Shown here: piece after piece, positions 47,543 through 58,809 of the stretch | Layout of the letters: every line of letters starts with the position of its first letter | Numbering within the stretch: the stretch's first letter is position 1 | Assembly: GCA_018873245.2 (NCBI GenBank) | Contig: JAEMBT020000009.1 | Location: forward strand, 1,364,001-1,428,000 | DNA length: 64,000 nucleotides | Reading direction: 5' to 3' | From: Archegozetes longisetosus | Taxonomy: Eukaryota > Arthropoda > Arachnida > Sarcoptiformes > Trhypochthoniidae | Made by a program: the position numbers and the translations under genes | The notes under the pieces: generated by a model | What the model saw: the letters and a program-made list of their open reading frames with translations, nothing else | What the model was told of the DNA's origin: nothing | Database searches by the model: none

Positions 47543-48344
47543 TATGTTGAATGTTTTTTTAGATGTGCTACAATACTGAAATTATTTCAAGTGACTATCG
47601 GGGTTAAATTTCTGACTAAAACTTTATTAAAGTACTCGTCCTGATATATCTAATGAACACAATCTTAGCTGTAAAATGTGCCCCGAGAAACTAGATATAC
47701 AGGTCGGAAATCAGGTGTTCACGTACTGTACTATATTACATAATGAACGTTACAATACTTATAGACATTTTTAAAACTAAAATTCATTTAAGTTTCATTT
47801 TAATTATATATAGTGGTCATGATATGAGTGATAGAAATTATTTAAACAAAAATTTTTTTTATCACAATGAGAACAGTAAATGAAACATAGTTGTCCCGAT
47901 CGTTTATATCGCAATCATTTGAGTCACTTTCAAAGCATAGTATGTATTAGAATTTTCCACCCAATGAAAGTTTGCGACAAGTTTTGTATATTAGTTTGTA
48001 TATTACAGTTTGTTTTCTTTGCAAAACTTGTATATTTTGGATACTTCTTCTAATCACTCTGGTCACTCGGGGCATATTTTCAGATAAGATTATGTTTTTT
48101 AGTATAGTTTGCGCTGGTCAAATCAATATTTGATTTCAATTTGTGCAGTCAAGTCGATTGAAGTAATGAGTTCGAACCCCAGTGTAATACTTGTAAGTGG
48201 TGTTATTACAAGTGAGTGAGGGAAATCGCTATTTATTATAGTAATTACAAATTCAGATTCCATCAATTATTGGCTAATAATGTTCAGCGGTAGTGCTGTA
48301 TAAACAGTAAGTGCAAATCCATAATCGAATTAGGGGGTAAATTC

Positions 48345-48935
48345 GGGCTAATGGGTCTAAGGGGGTTCCCGTCCCCCTACCTCCAAGTGTAATACATCAT
48401 TGGATTCAGTTCGTCGAGCTGAATATTTTGATACCACACTTAACTACTTCCAACCCGAACCTGACCACTTCTGGCAACCGAGACCTAACCCCCTCGAAAA
48501 TGGGTAAACCTGGCTTTACCAAGTTGTAACCCAAGCCAAACCTGATTTAAACTAAGGTATAATAGGTTAAGTCGCAAAGCGGCCTAACTTATTCTCCCTT
48601 AATTTATATCAGGCTTGTTTGAGTTACGACTCGAGAATCCAGGTTTATCCATTACGAGGTACTAAACGAAACAATGATGAATATCTCGAGAACTACTTGA
48701 GATAATTAATCAAGTGAGGTATCAAAATGTTCAGTTCGATGTCCTGAGTTCAATGATATATCACTTGGCGGGGTCGGTCACTTTCGTCGGGAGTTCTCCA
48801 GAAGTGGTCAGGTTTGGATCACAAGTGGTCAAGTGTAGTATCTAAATGTTCAGCTTGACGAACTGAATCCAATGATATATCACACTTGGGGGTGGGAGGT
48901 CGAGAACCCCTTTAGACCCATTAGCCCGGATTCAC
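48345..48935. repeat. Long inverted repeat inside the MULE
   Basis: 48345-48500 and 48935-48785 are inverted copies, sharing CTAATGGGTCTAA, CATTGGATTCAGTTCGTC and AACCTGACCACTTCTGG. The repeat is richer in G+C than its surroundings. It lies directly before the transposase remnant and may be the true 5' terminal structure of the element. Confidence 0.8.
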
Positions 48936-48949
48936 CCGAATTAGGCGAA

Positions 48950-51200
48950 CGAGATACACTAATTATGAACGTTTTAAATCACAATCATGATAAGGTCGCT
49001 GATTATGTACTAAACAGGCAAAGAATGAACAACAAACTGAAGAGAAAAGCTTTGAATGATTTATGCGAGAATCAAAGGAAGATCATACACAAAGAGCTGA
49101 GGACAGGAGATGTTGAATCTTTAACCAATTGCGATGTCGCTCTCATACGCAAAAAACTTACACCATGCTAGACCAGCTGTAATGCATAAGTTGCCAAAAA
49201 CTGTGTCAGAAGTCCATCACGCGCTTGGAATCATGAATATAAAAACGAATACTTGTTGTTTGTCAACGACAGAACAAAAAAAATAGTTATGTTCTCAACG
49301 GAAAGCAATTTGAATTTTCTGATCAGACTTGGTACTGTTTACGTCAACGGAACTTTTAAAAGTTGCCCAAAACTGTTTTGTCAATTCTTCGTAATACATG
49401 GAATAAAGATGACAACTATACACCACTAGCTTTCTTTTTTCTTCCGAACAAAGCAGCACAGATTTATGTAGCGTCATTTGAATGCTCGGTTTTTGGGCGC
49501 GCTAAGTTGAAATTATATTTCTCGCCTAAAATGGTATCTACTGATTTTGAGAAAGCCATCCATTCAGCAGTGGTTCAAGTTTGGCCTTCAGCATAGCAGA
49601 AAAGTTGCCACTTACATCTTGGTCAAAGTTAATGAAAGAAAGTGCAGGAATCTACCCAAAGAATACCAAAAGAATTCCGGAATAAGTTCATTCCTTAAAT
49701 ATTTCTTTGGACTTCCTCTTTTAAAATAGGAGGAAGTGGACGACTGTTTTACAGGGTACCTCATGGTCATGCTACCAAAAGACGAACATGTAAAAATATT
49801 TTGTGACTATGTGATGGAGAAATACACTGCCGCTCATAAGTATGGGAATAAGAGTTATTAACTCGATGTCTTGCCTTTGACTGAATATAACTAAGGAATT
49901 CGTTGATTTTAGTGAAACTTGTCTTAAAATAATGCGTCATAATATGAATCATAAATTCATAATTCACGATATAAAGACATCGAATAGTATCACATTTTGA
50001 GTAAAGTTATAAGCAATCAAAAACCTTTTGCGATTTTCTCATTAGGTCATAAGTAAGGAAATATTTTTATTTGACTAAATTAAAGCGAAAAAATTCATTT
50101 AACAATTATTCAAAATTAAACAGAACAGAATAATAATTAAATAAAGCTATTTAAAAATAATTCCTTGAAAAATGGTCAAATTACGAGAATCTACTGAAGT
50201 CAAACGTCTTCAGATGTTCAGGATGAGAAGTGAAGGCAAAACATATCAAATCATAGCCAAAATGATGGAATGCAGTCCCTCACGTGCTTATGAAGTCGTA
50301 AAAAAGATAAACACTTTCGAAATAGCTAGTAATTAAACAAGAAGTAGTCGAAAGTGCTGTACAACAAAGCGAACTGGAAATATACTTTAAACAAGTCTGG
50401 CGAAAATCCGAAGAATTTCGGCTAAAGAAATCAAATAAGACCTAAAATCTACAAATATCAATTGCAGTAAATTTACCATTTAAAGATGATTGAGAAAAAA
50501 GCATCGTTTAGTGGGATGCCGGAGGTTGAAAAATACCCAAACCATTACAGAAGGAGAGCATTTTGCAGTAACCACAATATCATATCAATTAAGCCCTTTT
50601 GATAACTTTTTCAAGAAATTCATTTTAAATAAATATACATTATCGCCCAAAAATTAATTCCTTGAAATGGTTGTCAAAAGGGCTTAATTAAGATAATATT
50701 GTGGTTACTGCAAAATGCTCGCCTTCTATGATGGCTTGGGTGGAGATGTGTTTCGGCCTCTGGCATCCTTTTTTCTTAATCATCGTTAAATAGTAGATTT
50801 ACTGCAATTGATATTTGTAGATTGCAAGTCTTGTTTGATTTCTTTATATCATTCGAATCTTAAATCATGATGCATTAATTTAAGGCAAGTTTTGCTAAAA
50901 TCAACGAAGTAATTCCTTAGTTATATTCAGTCAAAGGCAAGACATCGAGTTAATAACTCTTATTTCCATACTTATGAGCGGCAGTGTGTATAATAGCCAA
51001 TTCAGACTTCTCTCCAAATATATGGGCCAAGTATTATCCGTCAACTGCGCGAACGACGAACGACTGCGAGTCTTTTCACTCAAAAGTTAACATCATGTAC
51101 TATACCGTCCACCCAAATATTTTTCTATTGAGATTTTGAACAATGTCCAGTGTGACATGTATGTCAAAGTTCGTAGCAATGTTGCAAGAAGGAAGATATT
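48950..51200 (+). pseudogene. Decayed MULE transposase
   Basis: Pieces in several frames follow the order of MULE proteins. A FLYWCH-neighbour-like start is followed by NRQRMNNKLKRKALNDL and KIIHKELR (48990-49110). A core piece has PLAFFFLPNKAAQIYVASFE and VSTDFEKAIHSAVVQVWP (49420-49600), the latter including the acidic catalytic region. After the nested insert comes the C-terminal SPNIWAKYYPSTARTTNDCE with HPNIFLL (51010-51130). Many stops and frameshifts make it non-functional. Confidence 0.8.
49825..50988 (+). mobile_element. Tc1-like element nested in MULE
   Basis: Terminal inverted repeats of about 110 bp (CACTGCCGCTCATAAGTATG) are flanked by TA. A transposase N-terminus begins at 50172 (MVKLRESTEVKRLQMF, then a helix-turn-helix) and stops after about 55 codons. 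The second half (50670-50850) is an inverted copy of 50390-50600, so the core was replaced by a partial hairpin. The element splits the MULE transposase between about 49820 and 50990, so it arrived later. Confidence 0.85.
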
Positions 51201-51770
51201 GGAATAGTAGGATTTTATCCGTAAGGAAATGATTAAATTAAAAGGTGGAAAGATTTCTCGGTTGGAATATGTAAAACTGTTTTAAATGACTTTCTATTAC
51301 TTCAGCTTGAAGCCACCTAACACTACCTCAGCCTGTCGCCAGAGTTTCTGGGGAAACAAAACTGACCGAAGTCTTATACAAAACAAAATTTTTAACCATA
51401 CCTGCACATATGTTAAGCTTTCATGCAGACAATCCCAAGTCTGTAAAATAGGAAGGGAAATTTTGTTTAGCGACAGAACTGACTTGGTATGTACCTCAAG
51501 ACGGAGTTAGTAGTCCTCTTAAAACCAAGGAACTGAGTTGGTATGTTGTTTTCGATCTCGGGATTGAGTTAGTATGCACCGGTAAAGACAAGTACTTTAA
51601 TAAAATTTTAATCTAAAATTCAACCCCGATAATCTTTTAAGATTCTTCCAGTGTAAGTATTTTCTAATGATTTATTTTATACACTTAACATATAGATTAA
51701 CCCCTTTAGCTCATTAATCATAAACTTTACATTACAGTTCGCGTAAAAAAGTAGTGGTTGAAACTTATTA

Positions 51771-53128
51771 TTAGGTCGGCTGAAAAGTAATTGCACATTC
51801 ATATCTAATCAATGAATAAAGTAGTAAATATGTTTACTACAAATTATTACGCTGTTGTTAATTTGCTGCTTCACGATGCAGACCACTTTGATTTTACTGA
51901 TTTTTATCAGTGATATTGTAGTGGCCCCAAAAATTGACCCTCTTCGGGCAGTGTTACCAATGAAGAACAGAGGGCGTTTATAAAGTAACTTGTACTACTG
52001 TGCTCTACTGTCCCTGAAATTTCCAAAATGCTAACTAAAATAGCCGGTCGAAATGCAATTAAGATGAGACAGGTATATAATCTTTACCGTCAATTTCGGG
52101 ATGAAGGGCGCACACCATGCCAAGATGAGACACGCAGTGGGAGACCTTGCGTTGCAACAGATGAATATCATCAACACTCATTTAAAGAACTCTTAGAAGA
52201 ACAAAGAAGTTGGACCACAGAAGATTTAGCTTTTCGGTTAGGGACCAGTAAGTACAGTGTTCAACAGCTTTAAAAGAAACTAAATGTGTGCAAAGTTTCA
52301 TCACGTTGGGTACAATACAGTGTTACTGATGAACAGAAAGAACTTTGAGTAAATATATCAATAGAACATCTTGAAAGATATCATCATGATCCCGAGTTCA
52401 TAGATAGAACTATAGCAATCGATGAAACGTGGGTAAAAAGTTATGACCCCAAAGATACTTTACAATCTGAAAAACGTCGATATCCTGGAGAGGAGCCGTA
52501 TGTTTGATTTTCAAAAATTGAAATTTTTAAATTTATGCAAGTGACCTTGAATTTAATCCCAGGCCAACGAAAGTTAGGGGAACGTTGAGAGATTAGAAGC
52601 AGATGATGATAATGGCGTTTTATCAAAATCGGGTGCTGGTTTATCAAATTCTTGTGAAATATCAAACTGTTAACAATGATGTATATCTTCAATTTTTGGA
52701 AAGAGTAATACTTCCTTCCATACAAAGACACTGAATTCGACATCCTATAATATTGCACGATAATGCAAGGCCCCATAAACACCAGAATGTCAAAGATTTC
52801 TTTACTAGACATCGATGGGTGGAACTGAAACACCCCCTTATAGCCCTGATTTGAACCCCTGTGATTATGACGACATCGCTAGAATTAAGAGGCCAAATAA
52901 GGGTAAAAGATTTTCAAACGAGCTTGCTTTGGGAGCTGCTTATGAAGAAGTTATTCGTGAAATAAATTTTAAAAATGCCGCCATAGGAATATCGGGGCTA
53001 CCAACCAAAGAGTTGAGAAGTTCTCATAAAGCTTGAAATCAACTACATTATATTATACCAAAATATTATTTTTATATCTGTTTTCGATAAGGAGTTATGA
53101 ATGTGCAATTACTTTTCAGCCGACCTAA
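51771..53128 (+). mobile_element. mariner (DD34D) element, inactive
   Basis: A 1358-bp element with inverted ends TTAGGTCGGCTGAAAAGTAA and TA on both sides, typical mariner size. Transposase motifs are in order: helix-turn-helix (GRNAIKMRQVYNLYRQF), the linker WTTEDLAFRLGTSKYSVQQL, D1 in AIDETW (52420), D2 in LHDNARPHKHQNVKDF (52755) and D3 in PYSPDLNPCDYDD (52860). There are 34 residues between D2 and D3. Several stops and frameshifts (for example near 52270 and 52500) abolish the protein. Confidence 0.95.
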
Positions 53129-53204
53129 TATTTAATTATGAAAAAAATTCAAACTTGATTGCAATTCTAAAAAACTTTAGATTATAATTCAAACTAAATA
53201 ACTA

Positions 53205-53556
53205 ACCCAACCCAATTCTGTTGGCGTAGTGGTCTCAAGACGCTGGCAGAGCAAGCCTTGGGGAGCGGGTTCGAATCCCGCTGTGGCGTACTGCTTCCTT
53301 CTATCCAGGTAACACTGGACCGAGAGAGGGAAGAGAAGGCTCAGGGGGATCTTCGACGACTGCGGTCCTAAACCGAGGGACGTAACTCGGTAGAGTCTGG
53401 TCTCTGAGACTACCAGACGAACGACAGACTCGGAGGGCTCAGGTGTGTCCTCTTAAAACTGTGACACCATCCTCGCGGCAATACCACTGAGTACAAGCGG
53501 CGACCCCTGGCCTTAGTTGTGGGCTGTGCAGGGGGAACAAAAAAACAACAAACAAC
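53205..53556 (+). mobile_element. tRNA-derived SINE
   Basis: About 350 bp, markedly G+C-rich against its background. The head is tRNA-like, with an A box (TGGCGTAGTGGTC) and a B box (GGTTCGAATCCC) at the correct distance, best resembling a Leu/Ser-type tRNA. An unrelated body and an A-rich tail with ACAAAC repeats follow. AAACTAAATAACTA flanks it on both sides (53191-53204 and 53557-53570), a 14-bp target duplication as made by LINE machinery. Confidence 0.92.
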
Positions 53557-53827
53557 AAACTAAATAACTACAAAATTTCAGTATTTAATATGCAACATTT
53601 GACAGTTTGACAGTTTGACAGTGAGACACGAATCAATGCAAGTTTTCCTACTTTCAACCAGAGACTATATGAATTAGCGGAACGTAAAAGGACTTATCTC
53701 TCAATGCAGTGAAACGAGAAAATCGCACTCAAGGTTCGCATTAAGTGCAAAGCTTAGAAACATTTTTTGCGTTAAGAAAAACTTTATTAAGTTATCAAGT
53801 TATTAAAGTTATATAGTTATGATTATA

Positions 53828-54347
53828 CTAGGTCGTACAAAAAGTTTTAAAGCCTGCTCAAACTAAGACAGATACGATGAATCTGAATAAGCCATTTTTC
53901 TTGCTTATATTTCACATGAAAATCTCCAAAATATTTTCAGAATCGGCTGATTAATTCTCAACCTGCGATCCTTCAAACAGGTCTAGTTGACGACTTTTTC
54001 CATTATCTAATTATGGCTCAGGAAACAATTTGAGCTGTTTCTTTGCGACCAAATCTCCGAAAATTGAAGAAATCTGGCCAATTTTTTTCAAAATAATTTT
54101 ACCCTACAAAAGAACATGTTTACATTATAATTGCTTCCCAGCCCTCATTGAACCCTAAAATATGAGACTTCATAAGATCCAAATAACTAGACGTTAATAA
54201 TAGATCATAGATTGAAAAATAATCAGCCGATTCTGAAAATTTTTTTGTGATCTTTCATACGAAATATAGACAAGAAAAATGGCTTATTCAGATCCATCGT
54301 ATCAGTCTTAGTTTGAGTGAGCTTTAAAACTTTTTTGTACGACCTAG
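53828..54347. mobile_element. Foldback MITE, Tc1/mariner-type
   Basis: Inverted arms of about 150 bp begin CTAGGTCGTACAAAAAGTTT and share CAAACTAAGAC and GAATCGGCTGATTA-type blocks. TA flanks both ends. No coding sequence. Decayed relatives of the end sequence are visible near 18965-18990 and 28045-28075. Confidence 0.88.
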
Positions 54348-55626
54348 TATTATAGTCATAACGCTAACTGATTCACTCGACTCCTATCACTTGCAGAAAT
54401 TCGGAGGTTTACCTGATCTTACCTTTCGTTCTAGTTCTTCTCCTTTTTAGAACTTACTGAAATTTCGCTCAATTGTTCTCAAAGGTAGTTTTTTATTTTG
54501 TGAAGTTTTTGAGGACTTTTGAAGTCATCTTTGTAGTAAACAAAGTCACTGTTTGTTTATGATGTTTTAATAAAAATTTAAGAAAATTGAGCTAACGTTT
54601 TTGTTAAAATTGAGATTTTATACTTGTTTGTGTGTTGTCCTAAAGATTTAGTCGTGTAAATACATTGTGAATTTTATTAATCTGCGTTAATCCTGTTCTA
54701 AGATATAGCTTATTGCATAGAAATCCGGAAAAGTATTTTGAAAGATTAATTTAAGTTATCTTTTGTTATGAAAGTTCGAACATAGCATAATATATATTGA
54801 TTTAAAGGAAATTTCGCACACTTTCATTTGATCTCTAAAAAATTTTGGTGTGATAACTATATGTAAAATTATAGCACATTAACTGTTAACGCAATAACTA
54901 TTGAATTGCTCCGCCGTTTACAAGTCTTTCCCTTAAGAAAATTGGATGCGAAAATTCATAGAATTATTCATCGAGGACTAAACATACTCTTTTAAACCAT
55001 TTATGACATTGAAATAAAAATTTGATCATAAAAGATGGCGCAAAGAAGAATTAAAGAGGAGTTCGTGTAAATTTCGAATATGATCATCGATTGGTTCATT
55101 ATGTTTTCGGACTTGATTCAGGTCAAAAATTCATATAAACGTAATAAAAAATAAATCAGAGACCTTAAAATATGTAAAAATCAATGAATGGATAGATAAA
55201 ACCTTAGAAATTTGACAACGTTCTGGGACTTATATATAGCTTATATCGTAGAAAGTATGCATAAACAAATTTAAAAGCTTATTAATTCTTGTGGTCGCAC
55301 AATTAAATTATGACAACTTAATTTTATTAAAATTTAGTATTCGATTTACTTGTAAGCAAAAAATAATTATATTTAAAGCAAAATTTTAGAAGTTATAAAT
55401 AAAAACTTTTTCCGAATTTCTATACAATAATGTGTATATTTGAGTGAAATTTTTCAAGCTATTAATTTTCAATACTATCTCTGAGTTCTGTTAGTTAAAT
55501 TCCACTTTTGATCATTTAATTAATATCTTAATAATCAATTTTATTTAATTTTGACGTCAAAGCTATAATTCATTGGAGAACTTCCAGTGTTTTTCTAATC
55601 ATAAGATTGCAAAATGACACAAGACT
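54348..55626. other. Intergenic, then copy G upstream region
   Basis: No gene seen. From about 55470 it matches the upstream regions of copies B and H (TTTTGACGTCAAAGCTATAA, then CATAAGATTGCAAAATGA). Confidence 0.5.
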
Positions 55627-55660
55627 AATTACTTGCAAGTGTTTCATATCCTATATAAAC
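55627..55660 (+). promoter_or_regulatory. Family promoter block, copy G
   Basis: ATTACTTGCAAGTGTTTCAT then ATCCTATATAAAC, about 75 bp before the start codon. Confidence 0.75.
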
Positions 55661-55731
55661 ACTATCGAAAACAGGATCAAATTTACAAATCTATTGATTC
55701 TTTGAAATCAAATATCAGAATTAACTATAAA

Positions 55732-56417
55732 ATGAAATATTCAATAGCAATCGCACTTTTGGTTCTTGCCATAGGAGTCGCTAATTGTAATAAAACTTTT
55801 ATTTTATAAGCTATTTATTGTTAAGCTTTGAACTTCTCTAATGTTAATACTTTTAGAATCGTTATCAATAAAAATTTATTGTTTCTATTCTTTCCTGAAA
55901 TGAAGGTGAACACAATGGAAGAGGCGATGAAAGAGAGAATGGTATCAACATTTTTGGTGATTTCAGAAATCTCGGTCATCAATTTGGAGACAATCTGCGT
56001 GTAAGAGATTCAATAAACGATCTAATCCGAAGAATATCGAAAGAAATTGAACGTGGAAGAGATAATTTTCAAACACTATTACGTCACAGATGGGGAAAAC
56101 ACGGGTCTCGTAACAGCAACTGCGGTCGAAATGGTGGATCATCTGTTGGGAATAGCACTCAAACACCTATTGCTGGAAACAGTACCCTTACACCTATCGC
56201 TGGAAACAGCACCCTTACACCTATCGCTGGAAATAGTACGCTGACGCCGATTGCTGGCAATAGCACTCAAACACCTATCGCTGGAAATAGTACGCTGACG
56301 CCTATTGCTGGCAATAGCACTCAAACACCTATCGCTGGAAACAGTACGCTGACGCCTATTGCTGGCAATAGCACTCAAACACCTATTGCTGGAAATAGTA
56401 CCCTGACAACTGCTTAA
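55732..56417 (+). CDS. Secreted sequon-repeat protein, copy G (long)
   Basis: Predicted 188-aa protein. Exon 1 is 55732-55786 (MKYSIAIALLVLAIGVAN) and exon 2 is 55906-56417, phase 1. The mature chain differs from A-F: a polar start (EHNGRGDERENG) is followed by an amphipathic helix region (INDLIRRISKEIERGRDNF), then NCGRNGGSSVGNST and ten near-identical 9-residue units (PIAGNSTLT or PIAGNSTQT), each with an NST sequon. The L and Q forms largely alternate as an 18-residue (54-bp) higher-order unit, so the tract grew by unequal crossing-over or slippage. If glycosylated, the tail would be a dense glycan-bearing rod. AATAAA lies near 56503. Opposite-strand open frames over the repeats are artefacts. 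Confidence 0.85.
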
Positions 56418-57269
56418 GAGGTTAAGTCTAAACTCTTTTCTCAACCAAATCAGTGTATTTCAAAATTCAAAATTCTTTGGGGTTAAAATTATTTTGTTTC
56501 CAAAAATAAAATTCTGTTAAAATTATTTCTCATATGAATGTAATAACTTATGATTCAATTAAACATCAATAGTATTATTATTTCAAGTTTAATGGCTTTA
56601 AATGCACTTTGAATACAGATTATGATGTGTGCAAGAAATCAAGAGTTGACCAAAACTTAAAAGTGATTTTAATTAAACTGAAAATTCGAGATGCAATGCA
56701 GTTTAGTTCAGTTATCATTTTAACCTTTAATTCAATTACATATGTCACAAATTTTCAAAAATAATGCTGGTTTTAAGCTTGAATATTCTGTTAATTTCTT
56801 AATAAAAATGATATAAAGTTGGTCTGCGATCGCAATTATACTGATTGAGAGTTTAATTCTACAGTTATTTAGATTTTGATTCCAAAAATTCTGTTCGGGA
56901 TACTGAAAAAAGTTAACTCAGAATTTGAGAGCATGACTTTAAAATGAAAAGAAAACGTTAGAAAAAGAATTAAATGTGTACTTATAAAATGTTACCTTTA
57001 GATCGAATAGATATGATTTATAAACCTAAGATTATACAGATTTTTTGTTATAAATTTTATCGCTTAAAATTTCTATTAGAAATTGTATGCTTATCTAAAT
57101 TGAAGCGAAACATCCCTCAATCTATTAATTTTCAAAACGATCTCTTACTTCTGTGAATTAAATTCCTTTTGTGACAATCAATTTTATTAAATTTCGACAT
57201 CAAAGTTATTACTCATTGAAGAATTTTCAGTGTTTTTCTAATCATAAGATCACAGAATGATACAAAATT

Positions 57270-57302
57270 AATTACTCGCAAGTGTTTCAGACCCTATATA
57301 AA
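57270..57302 (+). promoter_or_regulatory. Family promoter block, copy H
   Basis: ATTACTCGCAAGTGTTTCAG then ACCCTATATAAAC, about 75 bp upstream of the start. Confidence 0.75.
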
Positions 57303-57373
57303 CATCATTGAAAACAAGATCAAATTTACAGGTCTATTGATTCTTGAAGTCAAGTATCAGAATTGACTGTAAA

Positions 57374-58012
57374 ATGAAATATTTAATTGCGATTGCAATC
57401 ATAGTCGTAGCCGTTGGACTCACTAATTGTAATAAAACTTTAATTTTATAAGCTTGTTATTGTTTACTTTTGAACTTTTCAAAAATTACTACTCCGAAAT
57501 TCTCATTAATAAAAAAAATAATGATTACTTTTATTCTTATCTGAAATAAAGGTCAAAATAATATAATTAGTGAACAAAACGGTGGAAGAATTAATGGAAG
57601 ATATATCGGAAGAGGTAATAATCGGGGTAACGGAAGAGGAAATGGTTTCATCGATTCGGTCGGCAACCTTAACAACGGTCGCTTACGTTTTCGTCAACCA
57701 ATTTGGTCTTTACTTCAAAGACTGAGCGAAAGATTCTCAAGATCGATGACTGGAATAATGGACAGAAGACTTAGACAAATATCGGGCAGTACTGATCCTT
57801 CTCTTATCGAAGAAAGAAAAAGAATAGAAAACGTAAGAGAGGAATTTTTGAGAAACATACAAAAATTTAGAGAAAACTTTAGCCAAACGGGTGGCGGATC
57901 GTCTATCGGCAATAGCACTATAACAACATCTAGTGTTAGAAATACCACTGGCATTACCGGTTCAGTCACTACACCAAGTACTGGAAATCTTAGAACTGCT
58001 CGACGAGGTTAA
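57374..58012 (+). CDS. Secreted helical protein of the family, copy H
   Basis: Predicted 171-aa protein. Exon 1 is 57374-57428 (MKYLIAIAIIVVAVGLTN) and exon 2 is 57552-58012, phase 1, Cys at the splice. The mature chain begins with an Asn/Gly/Arg-rich stretch (GRYIGRGNNRGNGRGNG). A long basic amphipathic region follows, about residues 60-125 (SLLQRLSERFSRSM; ERKRIENVREEFLRNIQKF). The GGGSSIGNST junction is shared with A-G, but the following Thr/Ser tail is not organised in clean 9-residue repeats and ends RTARRG. It links the short repeat-bearing copies to the helical proteins I and the 36.2 kb gene. Confidence 0.83.
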
Positions 58013-58809
58013 GTCTAAATTCTTTTCTCAACTAAATCAGTGAATTTCAAAATGAACTCTTGTGTTAAACCAATTGTTTCGTTGATTAGTACATGAGTTT
58101 TGTTTACAAAAATAAAACTTTTAAAATAGTTTCTCATATGAATGTAATGAACCTTTGATTCAATAAAATATCAATAGTATTATTCGACTTTTATCAATTT
58201 TTAATGCGTATTGAATTAGAATTTTGAGTACGTGTAAAAATCAATAGCTTTCTAACCTTAAAATTTGATTGGAATTTATTTGACAATTGAAAGTACATTG
58301 CAATTCAATTTCGACCTTAGCTTTAAAATCAATGACAAGCGTGACGGATTTTCAAAAAAAAGTTGCACTATTTTCAAGCTATAGCTTTCAACATATTGTT
58401 TATAAAGAAATATTTAAAATTAGCTTTGAATAGCAATTTAATTTATTGATAATCAGTTTCTATAGATATCCTGATCGAAGTTGTCATCTTTTAATAACTT
58501 TTTAGTACTAAAACAAAATAACAATGAATTTCCTTCGTGAGTAATTCACATGTTTTCTCTATTATTAATTTATGCCAAATCATGAATTCTAGAGTAATAA
58601 TTCGAGGAAATATTTTGATCATTGTTTAAACTATGAAGTCTATTGCTAACTAAGTTGCAAACATTTCACAAGTGTTTCTAAATTAACTCAAAATTTTTGG
58701 TATATAAGCGTCAATTTAAACAAGGTAGCTTCATATCTGAAAAGGTCTATTAAACATACATTAAGTTTAACTAAAATATTAAACTTTTACAAACTATTCA
58801 ATTGAAAAA

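Larger units (their letters stand above)
47592..51634 (+). mobile_element. MULE-type element carrying a nested Tc1-like insert
   Basis: The outer ends are inverted copies (left GACTATCGGGGTTAAATTTC with ACTTTATTAAAGTACTCGTC; right matches inverted at about 51580-51634). The interior holds a long foldback (48345-48935) and decayed MULE transposase pieces, and a Tc1-like element lies within the transposase. I could not verify the 9-11 bp target duplication expected of MULEs. Confidence 0.6.

Noticed and set aside
55732-56417. CRISPR-like array appearance of the 27-bp repeats
   Set aside because: Units are contiguous without unique spacers, in frame in a spliced eukaryotic gene.
56139-56444. 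Opposite-strand frame with repeats of SSDRCLSAIASNRRQRT type
   Set aside because: Antisense reading of the copy G tandem repeat. It has no independent start context or homologue.
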